Source: Alitta virens
Taxonomy: Eukaryota > Annelida > Polychaeta > Phyllodocida > Nereididae
Direction: 5' to 3'
DNA length: 64,000 nt
Assembly: GCA_932294295.1 (NCBI GenBank)
Contig: OW028574.1
Span: 32,682,145-32,746,144 of the forward strand
Part shown: positions 10,280-21,500 of the stretch, piece by piece
How positions within the stretch are numbered: the stretch's first letter is position 1
Layout: the number at the start of each line of letters is the position of its first letter
Made by a program: the position numbers and the translations under genes
The notes under the pieces: model-generated
The model's input: the letters and a program-made list of their open reading frames with translations, nothing else
Databases searched by the model: none
Told to the model about the DNA's origin: nothing

Positions 10280-10660
10280 TTCCTAATAACTCCTTCTAAG
10301 TCCTGTAGTGTTCTGCATTTCCCTTACATCCTGAACAAGTCCCTCAAAAATCCTACGTTATTCCCGCAAGTCTCATAAGTCCCTGCGGTGTCCCACAACT
10401 CCTAATAAGCCCCTGCTTAGTCCCATAGTCCCGTATGTCCTGAATAATTCTGTTAAGTCCTACATAATTGCTGTAAATCCCATCAGTCCCTGTGACTGCA
10501 TGCAATTTCCAATAAGCCTCGTAATGTTCTGCAATTCCTATACATCCTTAATAACTCCACTATCTCCACTATCTCCATATGGGTCCCATGAGGTCCTTCA
10601 AGTCCCATCTAATTCCAGCATTTCCTATAACTCCTCCACGTCCTGCAATTCCCAAATGTG
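10280..10660 (+). repeat. Degenerate short-period repeat (tcctaataagtcc-like)
   Basis: About 380 bp in which tcct, aagtccc, aattcc and taagtcc recur every 10-15 bases without an exact period. It looks like an old minisatellite. Confidence 0.5.
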
Positions 10661-11160
10661 TTACCATATCTACAAGTGCGATGTTTAGGCACACTAAAGG
10701 TGCACTGTCTGCTACAAAACCTACAAGTTACCACTTACTTAAAAAATGTGCTGTTCGTGGCTCTGTCAATTTTGTATAAATTCTTCTCTCAAAACTCGTA
10801 GGCTTCAAGAGTAAATGAGGTCAGGGCGACGGACCTCCGCCGAGCGTTTTACGATCATTTTCGAGTGGACACAAGTGGATGTCGAGTATATACGGATTGA
10901 CAGTGGCTACGTATGGCTACATATCTGACTAATATACAATTTACTCGTAGAACGTCCGCCAAACTTTTAAAAATGTTTAAAAAATATTCCTCTCTTCACG
11001 TATGTGCGTGAGTCAAGCACGACCAGGACCATCCTACGGTTTAGAGCGAGTATAAACCGCTTGGCGAGTGACAAGAGTGAAAAAATATTTACATATACAT
11101 GTAGCTCTTATAAATACGTGATAGTGTGACGCCCCTTAAGTCTTTCTGATCTTAGGAAAA
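10661..11160. other. Non-coding DNA, no feature seen
   Basis: I see no gene or repeat. A moderately GC-rich patch near 10820-10880 shows no recognisable motif. Confidence 0.4.
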
Positions 11161-11164
11161 CAAA

Positions 11165-11755
11165 TTTACAATGGAGCGGATGTACATCATTCTTAATGAT
11201 TTTGTCTGCCCTGCTTTAACATTTCTCATTATACAATTCATCTAAATTCTTGGTTTTAAACATTCATTCTTCTGGCAATCCTGATAATTTTCAACAGTTT
11301 ACTATAATCTTTCTTCCTTGAAGGACCATACCATGCAATAATACAATAGGACAAAACTGATTGAATGATTGATTTATTGAAAGTTATAGAATGTTTTTAT
11401 CCACATTGATGTTATTAAGAATCCTTAAGTGTGCACTCTCAGGATACATTTTCTGTATACATGTTGAATATTCTTTGAATGTAAATTTATCATCAATGAT
11501 TACACCAAGATTTTGTAGGAATTCACTACATTGACACTCTCGTTTTCAATAACAAGTGGACAGTAATCGTTTCTTTCCTTCCTAAAATCTATAAACATTT
11601 AAATAGTGGTCTCACACCAATTGACAAAACTTTTCTACCTCATTCGTATACAGGCTTTCATCATTGTTTTTCATAGCACAAACAATGATCGTGTCATCCG
11701 CATATTTGAAAATAGTACAACCATTAAAGTGGCTAAAATCAAGTATTTACTTGAC
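11165..11755 (-). pseudogene. 5'-truncated LINE, reverse transcriptase remnant
   Basis: On the minus strand LDFSHFNGCTIFKYADDTII includes the YADD motif at about 11692-11706. It is followed by frames reading NLGVIIDDKFTF and HLRILNNINVDKNIL, the thumb of a Rex/CR1/L2-like non-LTR reverse transcriptase. Stops and frameshifts are frequent. The 5' end of the remnant abuts a broken host-like gene (11756-12338), consistent with a 5'-truncated insertion. The 3' end near 11165 is not sharply defined. Confidence 0.75.
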
Positions 11756-12338
11756 TTTGCTTTTGTCATGGGATGCTGCTTTGATCAGTTTCTCACTCCT
11801 GCGTCTGGGGCTATCTGTTGGCTGATTTCTGCGATTCATACGTGATAGCTTTGTTTTGTAGCGATTCACTTCCCTTTGCTTTGCAGCCAATTCAGCCCTG
11901 AGCTTCTCATTTTCTCTGTAGACTTTGGTCTTTTTGGCTAGGATTTTCCTTCTGCCTCTTTTTCTTTGCCTGGAATGCAACATTCATAAAGTAATTAAGT
12001 TTCACTTTTACAATATATGTATTAGTTGAGAAGGTATGAGACAAATTACAGGCATAGCAATCAGTTATACCTTGGTTCTTCATCAGGTGAAGCAGGAGGT
12101 GTGAGTAGTCCTTCCACTTTTCTTTTGCGGCAGGCTCTTTGACGTCGTCTCCATTCTGCATGCTGCTTGCGATGCTCCCTGGTGGACATTTGGGTGACCA
12201 GCTTCCTCTTGCCTGATGCCTTGTCAGCTTCATACTTTGCTTTCTTTTTTTTGGAGGTACATTTGGCACCTTTGTGGGTCGGAGTTCCTCCTTTGTCGAT
12301 AGAGGGCCTGCTTTTCTGCATTGCTAATTTTAGCCATT
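11750..12338 (-). pseudogene. Broken gene of an uncharacterised metazoan family (RQRRNSDPQ / TPPASP type)
   Basis: Exon 1 (12070-12338) follows acceptor gatattttcag, starts MAKISNAEKQALYRQRRNSD and ends GLLTPPASPDEEPR. A 100-bp intron (gtataa to ttccag) leads to exon 2 (11750-11969), RQRKRGRRKILAKKTKVYRE, a coiled coil and TDSPRRRSEKLIKA. I recall many uncharacterised invertebrate and fish proteins with this order (basic R-x-R-R-D/N-x-D-P start, TPP-x-SP, coiled coil, DSPR-x-K). A one-base shift in a run of eight A/T (12245-12252) breaks exon 1. The C-terminal half of the family is missing where the LINE begins. It may be a transposon-borne gene, as the family is often repetitive. Confidence 0.65.
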
Positions 12339-12889
12339 CTGAAAATATCACAAAGCACATAAAAAATGTAATGAAACTAGATACCACAGAGTGGTAGCAT
12401 AATGACCCTGCGCATAGTAGTAGAGGGAAATATTTAAAGCAGAGCCACAAACTTCAAGAAGGAGCAATGGAATCTGCAAGATTTACAAATTGTCTTGCGA
12501 ACATCCTGTGAAAATTTCATCAAGATAAGCCAAGCCATCTCTGAGTTTCGGATGACCAAAAATCTGAGAAAAATAAAATCACCCTTACAAGCACTTATAT
12601 GACCCTGATGCTAGTGGGGGTCATAATAAAATTATTGGGACAGTTATAAAGTTTCACCATCCCTCTGCATCAATTTTATTAACCCACAATGCAACTGGGC
12701 TACCAGGCCTTTGAATAGCAGAAGGTCATATCATCACAGCAAAATGGTCAATGTAGCAATTAAAGTTTTATGTCCTATGTTTTTGCACCAGGTAGGCTTA
12801 TTAGGTCAGCCAATGACTATGGTATTTTATGAATGATTTCTGCTTAGTACAAATGAATAGGAATTTCTATTCTAATGTTACAGATAGTT

Positions 12890-13325
12890 TGCCACTGGTG
12901 TAACCATTTGTCACTGGTGTTACTTGATTAACATTTTTGGAGGTAACACCAGTGACCAGTAACACCAGTGACATTTTGCATTGTAATACAAACTGCTCCC
13001 TCAGTGATGCCAGAATTCCAGCAGATGACGCAATGGGTTGAATTCTGCTAAGCTGACAGGCCTTACTTTTTTAACATTTTTTTACAATTATGATATTATT
13101 ACCAATTTTTGAGGGAAACACCAGTGACACATAATAATAATACTCTAAATTTCAACATATTTTAGAACCATTCTACGCATTAAAACACAAAAAAATCACA
13201 AACCTGCACTTTTCTTGACATGCCTCTTCATCAGAAAAAGCCCTCTGGTGGAAAAGGCCAGAGATAGAAGGGAGCAATCCTTTCTCAGTCCATATTTAAT
13301 TTATTGTAACACCAGTGACACATTT
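12890..13325. repeat. Cluster of aacaccagtgac motifs in both orientations
   Basis: Seven near-exact copies of taacaccagtgac or its complement occur near 12893, 12910, 12947, 12963, 13117, 13309 and, weakly, 13330. The first two are inverted relative to the rest, so 12893-12975 can fold. This is not a simple tandem repeat. Confidence 0.65.
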
Positions 13326-13329
13326 TTTA

Positions 13330-15490
13330 GTGACAGGGGTATTTGTTAAATTTGCTGCACATACCGGAGAGCAATGATTCAATCAGTCTTAGAATACAGA
13401 ACTTTAGATCATTACTTAGCATTTCAGCCTAATTATTATAATTTATATTGATCGAGACATTGTTCAAAACATATGGTAATTGTTGCACCATTTTCAAGTG
13501 ACATTACACTTAGGTTGTATTTCTGAGAAAATTATTTTATGAGGAAGAATTACCATATAAGCAATATGGTCTAATTAAAATATTTTGAAACAATTATAAA
13601 GTAAAATAAAACAGAGAAAAATGATAACTATGTGAAAAAAACTCTAATTTGAATTTTTTTTTGTAAACACATTGAGTGACATCAGGAGCTGCGGCAGCCA
13701 TAGATGATGGCGCCACCCATATAAAAGACACTATTTACCTTTAATGAATGAAATTGTATCAATGAAATATCTAAATTATATTTTCACTTTTCAAACTTCA
13801 TTTTGATATTCATTTCATGCTGATTACATAATAATGGAAAATCATAAGAAGAAAAAAAAGAAAAAAATTTAGCTGTGCATTTCGATAGTTACATTGACAT
13901 ATCTCAGCTGTGTTTTATTTAAAATATTTTGAGAAAATTGAAAAAATACATAAAAATTTCCGTTTACAGAGCAGGACTCACACACTACTGCACCTACATG
14001 CATACAAAACTTAATAGAATATGTCAAAAATAGTGTAGAGATACCTTTTTCGGGTTTCGTGACCATTAATGACAGATAATTTTATTCATGTGACCCGATA
14101 TACCTCCACCTGCATAGTAACAGGAAGGACCGTAATACAATCGACATTTATGGAACCTCTATGCGGTATCAGAATTTAAGGGAAATGCAAGTAATATCAC
14201 CAAAGTTTCCATTCCATTTGGTAATAAATGGAGTAGTTTCAGAAGTGCGTTAAATAGCTTCCTCATACACTTGGTAACAAGAAGAACGCACGAAAGTCAC
14301 CCCATGCCAATACAAACCCTTTTCTTTAAATACTGAAAACAGTTTTCGAAATGTGTAAGATAAACAGACGTTCCTGAAGTCCCCTACCAGTCCTGTCATC
14401 TCTTGGAAGGTGCGTAGACCTTAAAATGTTTGTCTGTTATCTAGCGTCATTTTAATACCATGGTACCTGGAAGGACATTGCTGGTGTGGACACACAAAAA
14501 CAAATGGATAATATTACTTTAACTGCAAATATTTCATAATATTCTCCTGATTATAACACATTTGAAAAAGGGCCTGGGGGGGGGGGGGGTGCACAGTTTC
14601 TGTGGAATGACCCTTTAATGCCTAATAAGAAATTGAGAACGACTTGCATGACTGTCAACTTTGAAACCCAAGACCTACAGATAGCATTAATAGTACATGT
14701 TATATTTACAGTCTCCTGGCCACGACATCATCTAGATCTAGAGCCAAAGGCAGGTTTCAAAGCAAGCACCTGTTGGCCAAGCTAGACTGTAGCTCTCCTT
14801 GGATCTCAGCTATTTGGAATTTGCTCATCTGCAATCAAATAATGATTTTCCAAAAAGAAAAAATATAAATGATCAAAACAAACACATTTCTTCATAATAT
14901 AATTTTATTTCTTTATTTCTTATTGACAAGACATTGGGGTAGCAACATAACATTAGCAAAAAGGCACATAGGAAAAAAGACAATGTTTCTGCACTGCAGT
15001 CCACAATCATGAACACAAAAATGTGTAATGTATCAATGGTATGACTAAACCCTATCATAATGTGTTTTTAATGAACTGCTTACAAATTTACCATGAAACA
15101 CATTACAGTCACTGTATGCCCAGCTTCAAATAACAGATTATTCTTTCTTTTTAAAAGATCCAACTGGTAATAAAGAACATACATTATAACTCATGTCAAT
15201 CCACAAATATTTTGGTAAGCTTATTATTCTGGAAATTTGTAGCTTGAGAACCAGTAACTTATGTTTGTATTCGACTATCCGATTCTTCAGGAAAATATTT
15301 AGCTCTTTCCTATCCTAAACACAAACAAGCAGATGTCAGGGTTAGGCTTAGATTGTTCTTGTGTAGGCCTAAGTTCCAAACAAGCTCCAAAATATGTGCC
15401 GAAAAGCATACACTTAAAACTACAATTTGAATCAGATTAAAAAAGATTAATTACACTATGTTATCATAATTTTCTGGTGGTGTGTGCCAG
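13330..15490. other. AT-rich non-coding DNA, no gene seen
   Basis: No coding potential is recognised. It includes a poly-G run near 14577-14589 and a short stretch near 13970-14000 that resembles repeat R1 weakly. Confidence 0.4.
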
Positions 15491-15494
15491 TTCA

Positions 15495-16105
15495 TGACTA
15501 ATCACTCTGACCACAGGCGTTAGCCAACAAATATTTCATTGCTCAGTGATGACAGCACTTATACTTTAACTAAGACCAAGGTTCCTGGCTGCCTTAATTG
15601 GCTTCTCATCTCTAGCTTATGACATTGAATGTCTAAAAATGTAAACATGAAATTGCATATCAATTAGTTTTGTTTGCATTGAGTACACTCAAGCCTTAAA
15701 CAAAGATTGCTGTTATGTCACTCAATTGGCGTAAAGCTGACAGCACACAGTGCTTGGGAGATATTGGCCAATTAGGAAGAACATCATGTGTGTAGATGGT
15801 GAAATTTGCAAATTAGCTGCCATTAGAGATGAGAATTGAACATTCCCAACAATAAGTGGTAAATACCCATAAATAAACAAATTTATCACTTAGAATAAGA
15901 AGGAAAATTATTTTTGTGTATAATATTGCCATTTTTGAAGTGTAATATGTTATTGACTAAAACTGGCCCCATCCTTGAAGGCAGTTGCACAGGGGGGGGG
16001 GGGGGGGTAAAAGCTGTTCTTGACAAAGTCAGTAGCCTTGGTCTTATTGTATGCTAACTTGCCAAGTACTGTCATGATGGCAAACGCCTGTGCTCTGACA
16101 GTAAA
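15495..16105. mobile_element. MITE-like inverted repeat, about 610 bp
   Basis: The left arm (15495-15590) reads cacaggcgttagcca ... gatgacagcactta ... aagaccaaggttcctg. The complement of the right arm (16010-16105) reads cacaggcgtttgcca ... catgacagtacttgg ... aagaccaaggctactg. The interior is AT-rich with a poly-G run at about 15994-16008. No protein is encoded. Confidence 0.6.
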
Positions 16106-17270
16106 CATTTTCAAAATTCACCATAATCATTAATTTAAGCACTTAGCTATTACAAAGATACACTATTGTGAAGATGGGACCTTATAATTATCCTAACCAT
16201 ATATGGTAATATATATAACATGAACCTCAATAACAATGTAACAGTAGTAAGCGTATTATTTATATACATTAGAATCACCTTGACACTGTAACAACCATTT
16301 ATCAACTTGTGTAAAACGCAAACTTTTCTGAAAGACATACAATGCAATTACCTACTATGGTACAATATCACCTGTCCAGGAACACCTTGTGAGGCATTTC
16401 ATAAATGGTATCACTTAATATGTATAAGGAATAATAAAAACACAAGGTACGCTCAATAGGCTATATTCAATACGCTGGGAAAAAATATCATTAAATAAAC
16501 AGAATAATATTTTACAATACAATACGAAAAGCAATGCCCACAATAAACATGTATCATAAGATAATTTTCACTTCTTATTTACGTCTTAGTTCAGCTGCCT
16601 ATAACTAATATTAGTGGTAAGTTCAATAAAACAAATCCATATGGCTGTCGCCCACTAACTTATTATTGCAAATCTAGTATTAGATTTATTGCTTGTAAAC
16701 TGCTACAAAAACTGGATAAGGTATACTGCCAAATAACTACCATTACAAATCAATATATCTTGAAATCTAGAACTACATGAATTGATATATTTTTATTATA
16801 CAACCCACTTCTTCAAAAAGTAAACAGTCATTTCCCTAAACTGCACATAAGCATGATATGTCTGTGGTAAACCACAAAATATGGACATACAATTTTGTAC
16901 ATATTGCTCTTTACAATAGATTAATAACAACCATATTCTGCACAGGTACTGTTCGTAAATTTACAGAAACTTATTTACACGATTGTGAATTCAAATTTAC
17001 TTGAACCCAATGACTTAACAATAACAGTAACATGACATACATATATACAAAATACCAAATTTACATAAATTTAAAGAGAAAAGTTTAAATAATTCCATTC
17101 TGAGTGGGATGAATTGCACTGAACTACAAATACAACCTCAAAATGAAGTTGAAGAAAATGTAAGAAAAAGAAATGACTGTGCACAAAGTGGCTGATTTCA
17201 AAGAAAAACATAGCCTGCACTGCAGCAAAAGCCTCAGCGAATTCCACATAGCACACAGGCATCATTCAAA
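16106..17270. other. AT-rich non-coding DNA, no feature seen
   Basis: I see no coding potential or recognisable repeat. Confidence 0.4.
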
Positions 17271-17274
17271 TTTA

Positions 17275-17890
17275 TAAGTGTTCGTCTGACAGGCAGGAGG
17301 GCGGGCATTACACTTTCATTTCCAGAGCAGAACTCTAACACACACTTTCGTTTCTAGAGCTGAACTCTAACACTAATGCACCCACCTTAATGAAATTGTA
17401 TATCCTATTTTTTGAACTCTTGAATTTTTCATTGTTCATTTATATTCTGTTAAGTGTGAAATAATACAGTGTTCCCGTGGGTTATAATGTCTTACAAATA
17501 TCTTACTTATTAACAGCAATCCATTCTGATTAGAGTAAAGCCAAGCGAGCATAAAAAGTATTGTCTATCCTTTTCCTGCCATTCAAGTGTTTATTTCAAA
17601 GACTTTATGCACAATAAAGAGTATTCCGTTTGCTAGAATTATCATGCTCCGGAAGTGAAAATTTTTTTTCTAGTTTTTCCAAATTTTGTAAAACATAGCC
17701 AACATATGTCAATGTGACTATCAACAATCAAAAGGCACCACTGGGCCATATAGAGTATTACTGTACAAAATGTGGTTAGGGTAAGTGCATTAGTGTTAGA
17801 GTTCTGCTCCGGCAACGAAATTGTTACGCTGGACTGCCCATCCGCCCTCCCGCCCACCCGTCGGACGGACATTGATGATAAAAAAAACCT
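17275..17890. mobile_element. Repeat R1 as an inverted-repeat (MITE-like) element
   Basis: 17275-17400 is the inverted complement of part of 17655-17885: gcattagtgttagagttctgctc, a variable spacer, then a GC-rich end with ccgccctcccgcc and gtcggacggacattgatg. The GC-rich ends face outward. R1 copies without the inverted partner lie at 9855 and 43905. Confidence 0.65.
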
Positions 17891-18352
17891 TTTCGAATCA
17901 TATGTAATTATCATTTACAGATACAGATACATGGGGTGAAGGTCTAGTTACAGTTAGTTTTCGGTTCTTTAAGTAGTTCAGCCGGCGTGAGTCTGCCTCA
18001 AGAGACAGACCATAGGCATGTAATTCAGCAATAAGAAAGCCATGTGGCAAGCTGTCAATCATTCATTTAAAAAGTGCCCAGGGCTGGAGGTCACTATTTA
18101 AAGCCGCAACTCAACTGACGACTACAACTGTTGCTGACAGGCACTGTACCATTGGTCATGTAAAAGAGTACTGTTGCCACTCAACTTTTTTCAGTGGGGA
18201 AAACTGGTAATAGGCAGTTATAAGGTCTACTATAATATTATATAGAAGTAATGATAATCAGATCTGAAAGAAGTAATCTGGAGAGATACAATATTTTAGA
18301 GTCCAATATTATGATTACTCGTAAACTTTGTAGTTTGCATTGTCGTTTGGGC

Positions 18353-18540
18353 TCAGACATACTCTTCCATCAATGGCATGGCCATGAATCGAGAGTTTGA
18401 GGTCAAATCAATTGAACTGTGACGAAAATCCAGGACATCACTGGGAGGACTGGTGTCTCGGACTCGCAGCAGATCGGTCTCACTCGCAGTTATCATGGCA
18501 CGACTTCCTCTTGAAGATTTATCACCACTAGGGCTTGTCA
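18353..18540 (-). CDS. PLEKHD1: PLEKHD1 terminal exon
   Basis: The acceptor catttttag is followed by 188 bp reading MTSPSGDKSSRGSRAMITAS and ending PLMEEYV-stop (TGA at 18353-18355). The phase matches the previous exon exactly: A + TG makes the Met codon. It is Ser/Thr-rich like the human tail but not clearly alignable. It lies 10.4 kb downstream of the previous exon across the DIRS element, so an undetected exon in between is possible. No convincing polyadenylation signal was fixed. Confidence 0.65.
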
Positions 18541-21500
18541 CTAAAAATGAAAGTTTTAAAGCTTAATAATCGACTATAAACCACTTGATAACATTGAATT
18601 GCAGAAGGCGAACATTGAATTGCAAGAGGTAAACTTTAGATACGTGAAACAAAACATTTATTATTAAACAACGTATAAATGACAATTTAAAAAATATATT
18701 TGTATTTATTCATAAAATAAATTATAAGTGCAAGATATAATAGTTCAAGTTATCAAAATAAAAGTGAAATTAATAGGATTAAATGCAACACACATCTAGG
18801 GTTTACCATTTTTGTGTTTTACCAAGAAAAGATGAAATCTTATAATATTATATGTCAGAACCACATATGAGCTCAAAACATATGAAGTAACACAAATTGC
18901 TGTTATAACTTATGACAGTTATTCATAAAATATACCATATCTAAACTATTACAAGCAACAATCCTGAAAAGCAATATACAGCTCAAAAAGTAAAACTTCA
19001 CAGAAATAAAGCAAAGGGGTGCATACATGCACAATCAATGGAAATATTATAGGTGTGAATTAGAAATTGCAGGAATTTAAATATTAATATTAGTTTCATG
19101 AAGAACATTAGTAACAAGTCAGCAGAGTTATATTTTTCAGTTCGTACAGTAACAATTTATGACAACATTTGCATGTGTTCACATACAAAGTTTAAAAAAA
19201 TGCAATTTATTATTATGATCTTTAAATAATTAGCAAATGTTCATGTATTTTCTGATTATCAAATTTCTTGACATTCAGATTATCATCATGGATTTATATA
19301 AAAGTGAGGAGAGTTATTTTTCTGTGTATATCTATTGAAGCAGTGACGAAGCTTAATTGTCAAAGGCTTCATGAAGTACCTTTCAACTATATGCGCATTA
19401 CGGTCTGAAATTCAACATAGAAAACACTGTGGCGTGACATAATACATTGTATCTTCTTCACACTTTTTCACCCAGTAAGCTTCTGTACTTAGGAAAAAAT
19501 TTACACAATGTTGTTTGGCAACCCATGTATTGCAATAATAGAATTGTAATTAAATTTTCCAAAAATGTAAGTGGAAAACAAATTATAATAAGGAAATCTT
19601 GCAACACCAGATCATCACTAATTAGTCTACCTAAATTTTAAATAAATTCACACTAGTACAGCATATCATTTTGTTTGACTTGTGTTGACCTACAACTAGT
19701 TACTAAATTAATTTGAAACACACAACCAACCTACAAATAACAGCTTACATAGACTGTGGTCAGTTTAAACGCAAGACTGAATGGCAAACTCGGACAACAC
19801 CTCGGCACTCACAAGAGTGGCCACACCACTGTGATCGACTTCACAGGACCCAAATAAACAGGTGAGTAGAATCAGTTTCAACAGCAACAAATAAACAATA
19901 CAAAATAGCCGGAAGGCAGGATTCCATAGGACTATAGGGGAGGAGCCAGGAGGGGAAAACAGGAAGGTTATGATAGTTGCATATCAAATTAAATAAGTTC
20001 ATCATATTTTATCCAACAAAGGACCCTCATTAAAAATCTATATATATATATATAATAAATACCATGTCAATCAATCAAAAACCAACATGCACCATCACAA
20101 GCAGGGTAGGGTAACAAGGGTAAACATGAAACAAAAACAACACCTAAAACTATCAGTTACCTGTACAACAAGGGCTAGAACTGGTTGGCAGAAAGCTGCG
20201 CAACACTGAAAGATGCCCAAGGTTCCTCTGAGGCTGCGCGTGGGGAAAGCATGACCTTGGGTCGACAGTCAAGGTCAATGTCCAATTGGTCGTAACTACC
20301 ACAGCGTTTACCTAAATCACCATTACTCACATCATTAGATTAGGTTCATACAAGTGATATTATACAAATGAAAGGACCGCTGTGACAGAGGACAGAGTTG
20401 GATAAGCAGAGGCCAGAGTTGGATAAGCAGAGGCCACTGGACCAATGGTGTTGGATTATACATTTAGCTTTTCATTTAGGTAGACATTCCAAAAACCTTT
20501 TTTTTTTAATCTGTGAATAAAAATACTAACAGACTGGACAAGTATCAGTAGACAGTAACAAATCTTCTTACAATGCTCAAAAATCTATATGCTATAAATT
20601 CAAATAATATAATATAAAGAACCCTTTAATTCCTATTTTTTTCAGCAATTAAAGAAAATGTGGTAACTTTCAATAGATCTTTGCAAATTCAATACAACAA
20701 AGTCTGCGAAATTGGACATTGGATGGAAATGTCATATGTCAATTAACAATTACTAACTTATGTTTATTGGTAGCACTAGAGAGCATTCATAGACCAGGTA
20801 AATGTGAAGCAAAGAGCTAAGACTAGTAGCTCGCTGCAGATACAAAATACTCTTACAGTGTAATACTGAGCAGAAACAAAATATAACTCTGTTTAACGAA
20901 ATACTAAATACTAAGACCGACAATCCAAAACAGTTACAAGATGTGAGTAAGCTACATCTATAAAATCAGTAAGAACCCATGTACGAGTAAAACTAAACTA
21001 GTACGAAGAAAATACAATTACTTTATTTGCCAATAACCAGCATAGAAAAACCATCAATACAATCAACGGATGGTCATGATTTTATGTGTCAAAACATTTA
21101 AGAGTCAGTAGTCTAACAAAATTGCTGCAGAAAATTTGTCAGTCTTTGGAATTGGCCTCCACTAATATTTGCCTAACACTGAAGCGCTTAAGGAGTCAGT
21201 GTATAATGTGGACCACGCAGACCACGCGGACCATGAGTAAACCAACACAGAAGTGGCGCTCGTTTGTTGGTCTAAGTTGTCTAACATAAGAAGCCGCCAT
21301 TGTTAATGCGGACCAAAACCCCTGTAACTCATCTTAGGGCATCATGCAGACCACACACATATATAAACTTAACTTAATTATATAAGATGAACTTAAAATG
21401 TAATGAGGGCTGTGATTTCTCAAATAATACAAAAAAATTATGTCCATGAATTTAGCAATGAAGCATTATTAAAGCTAATTTAATTGATAATTTTTACTTG

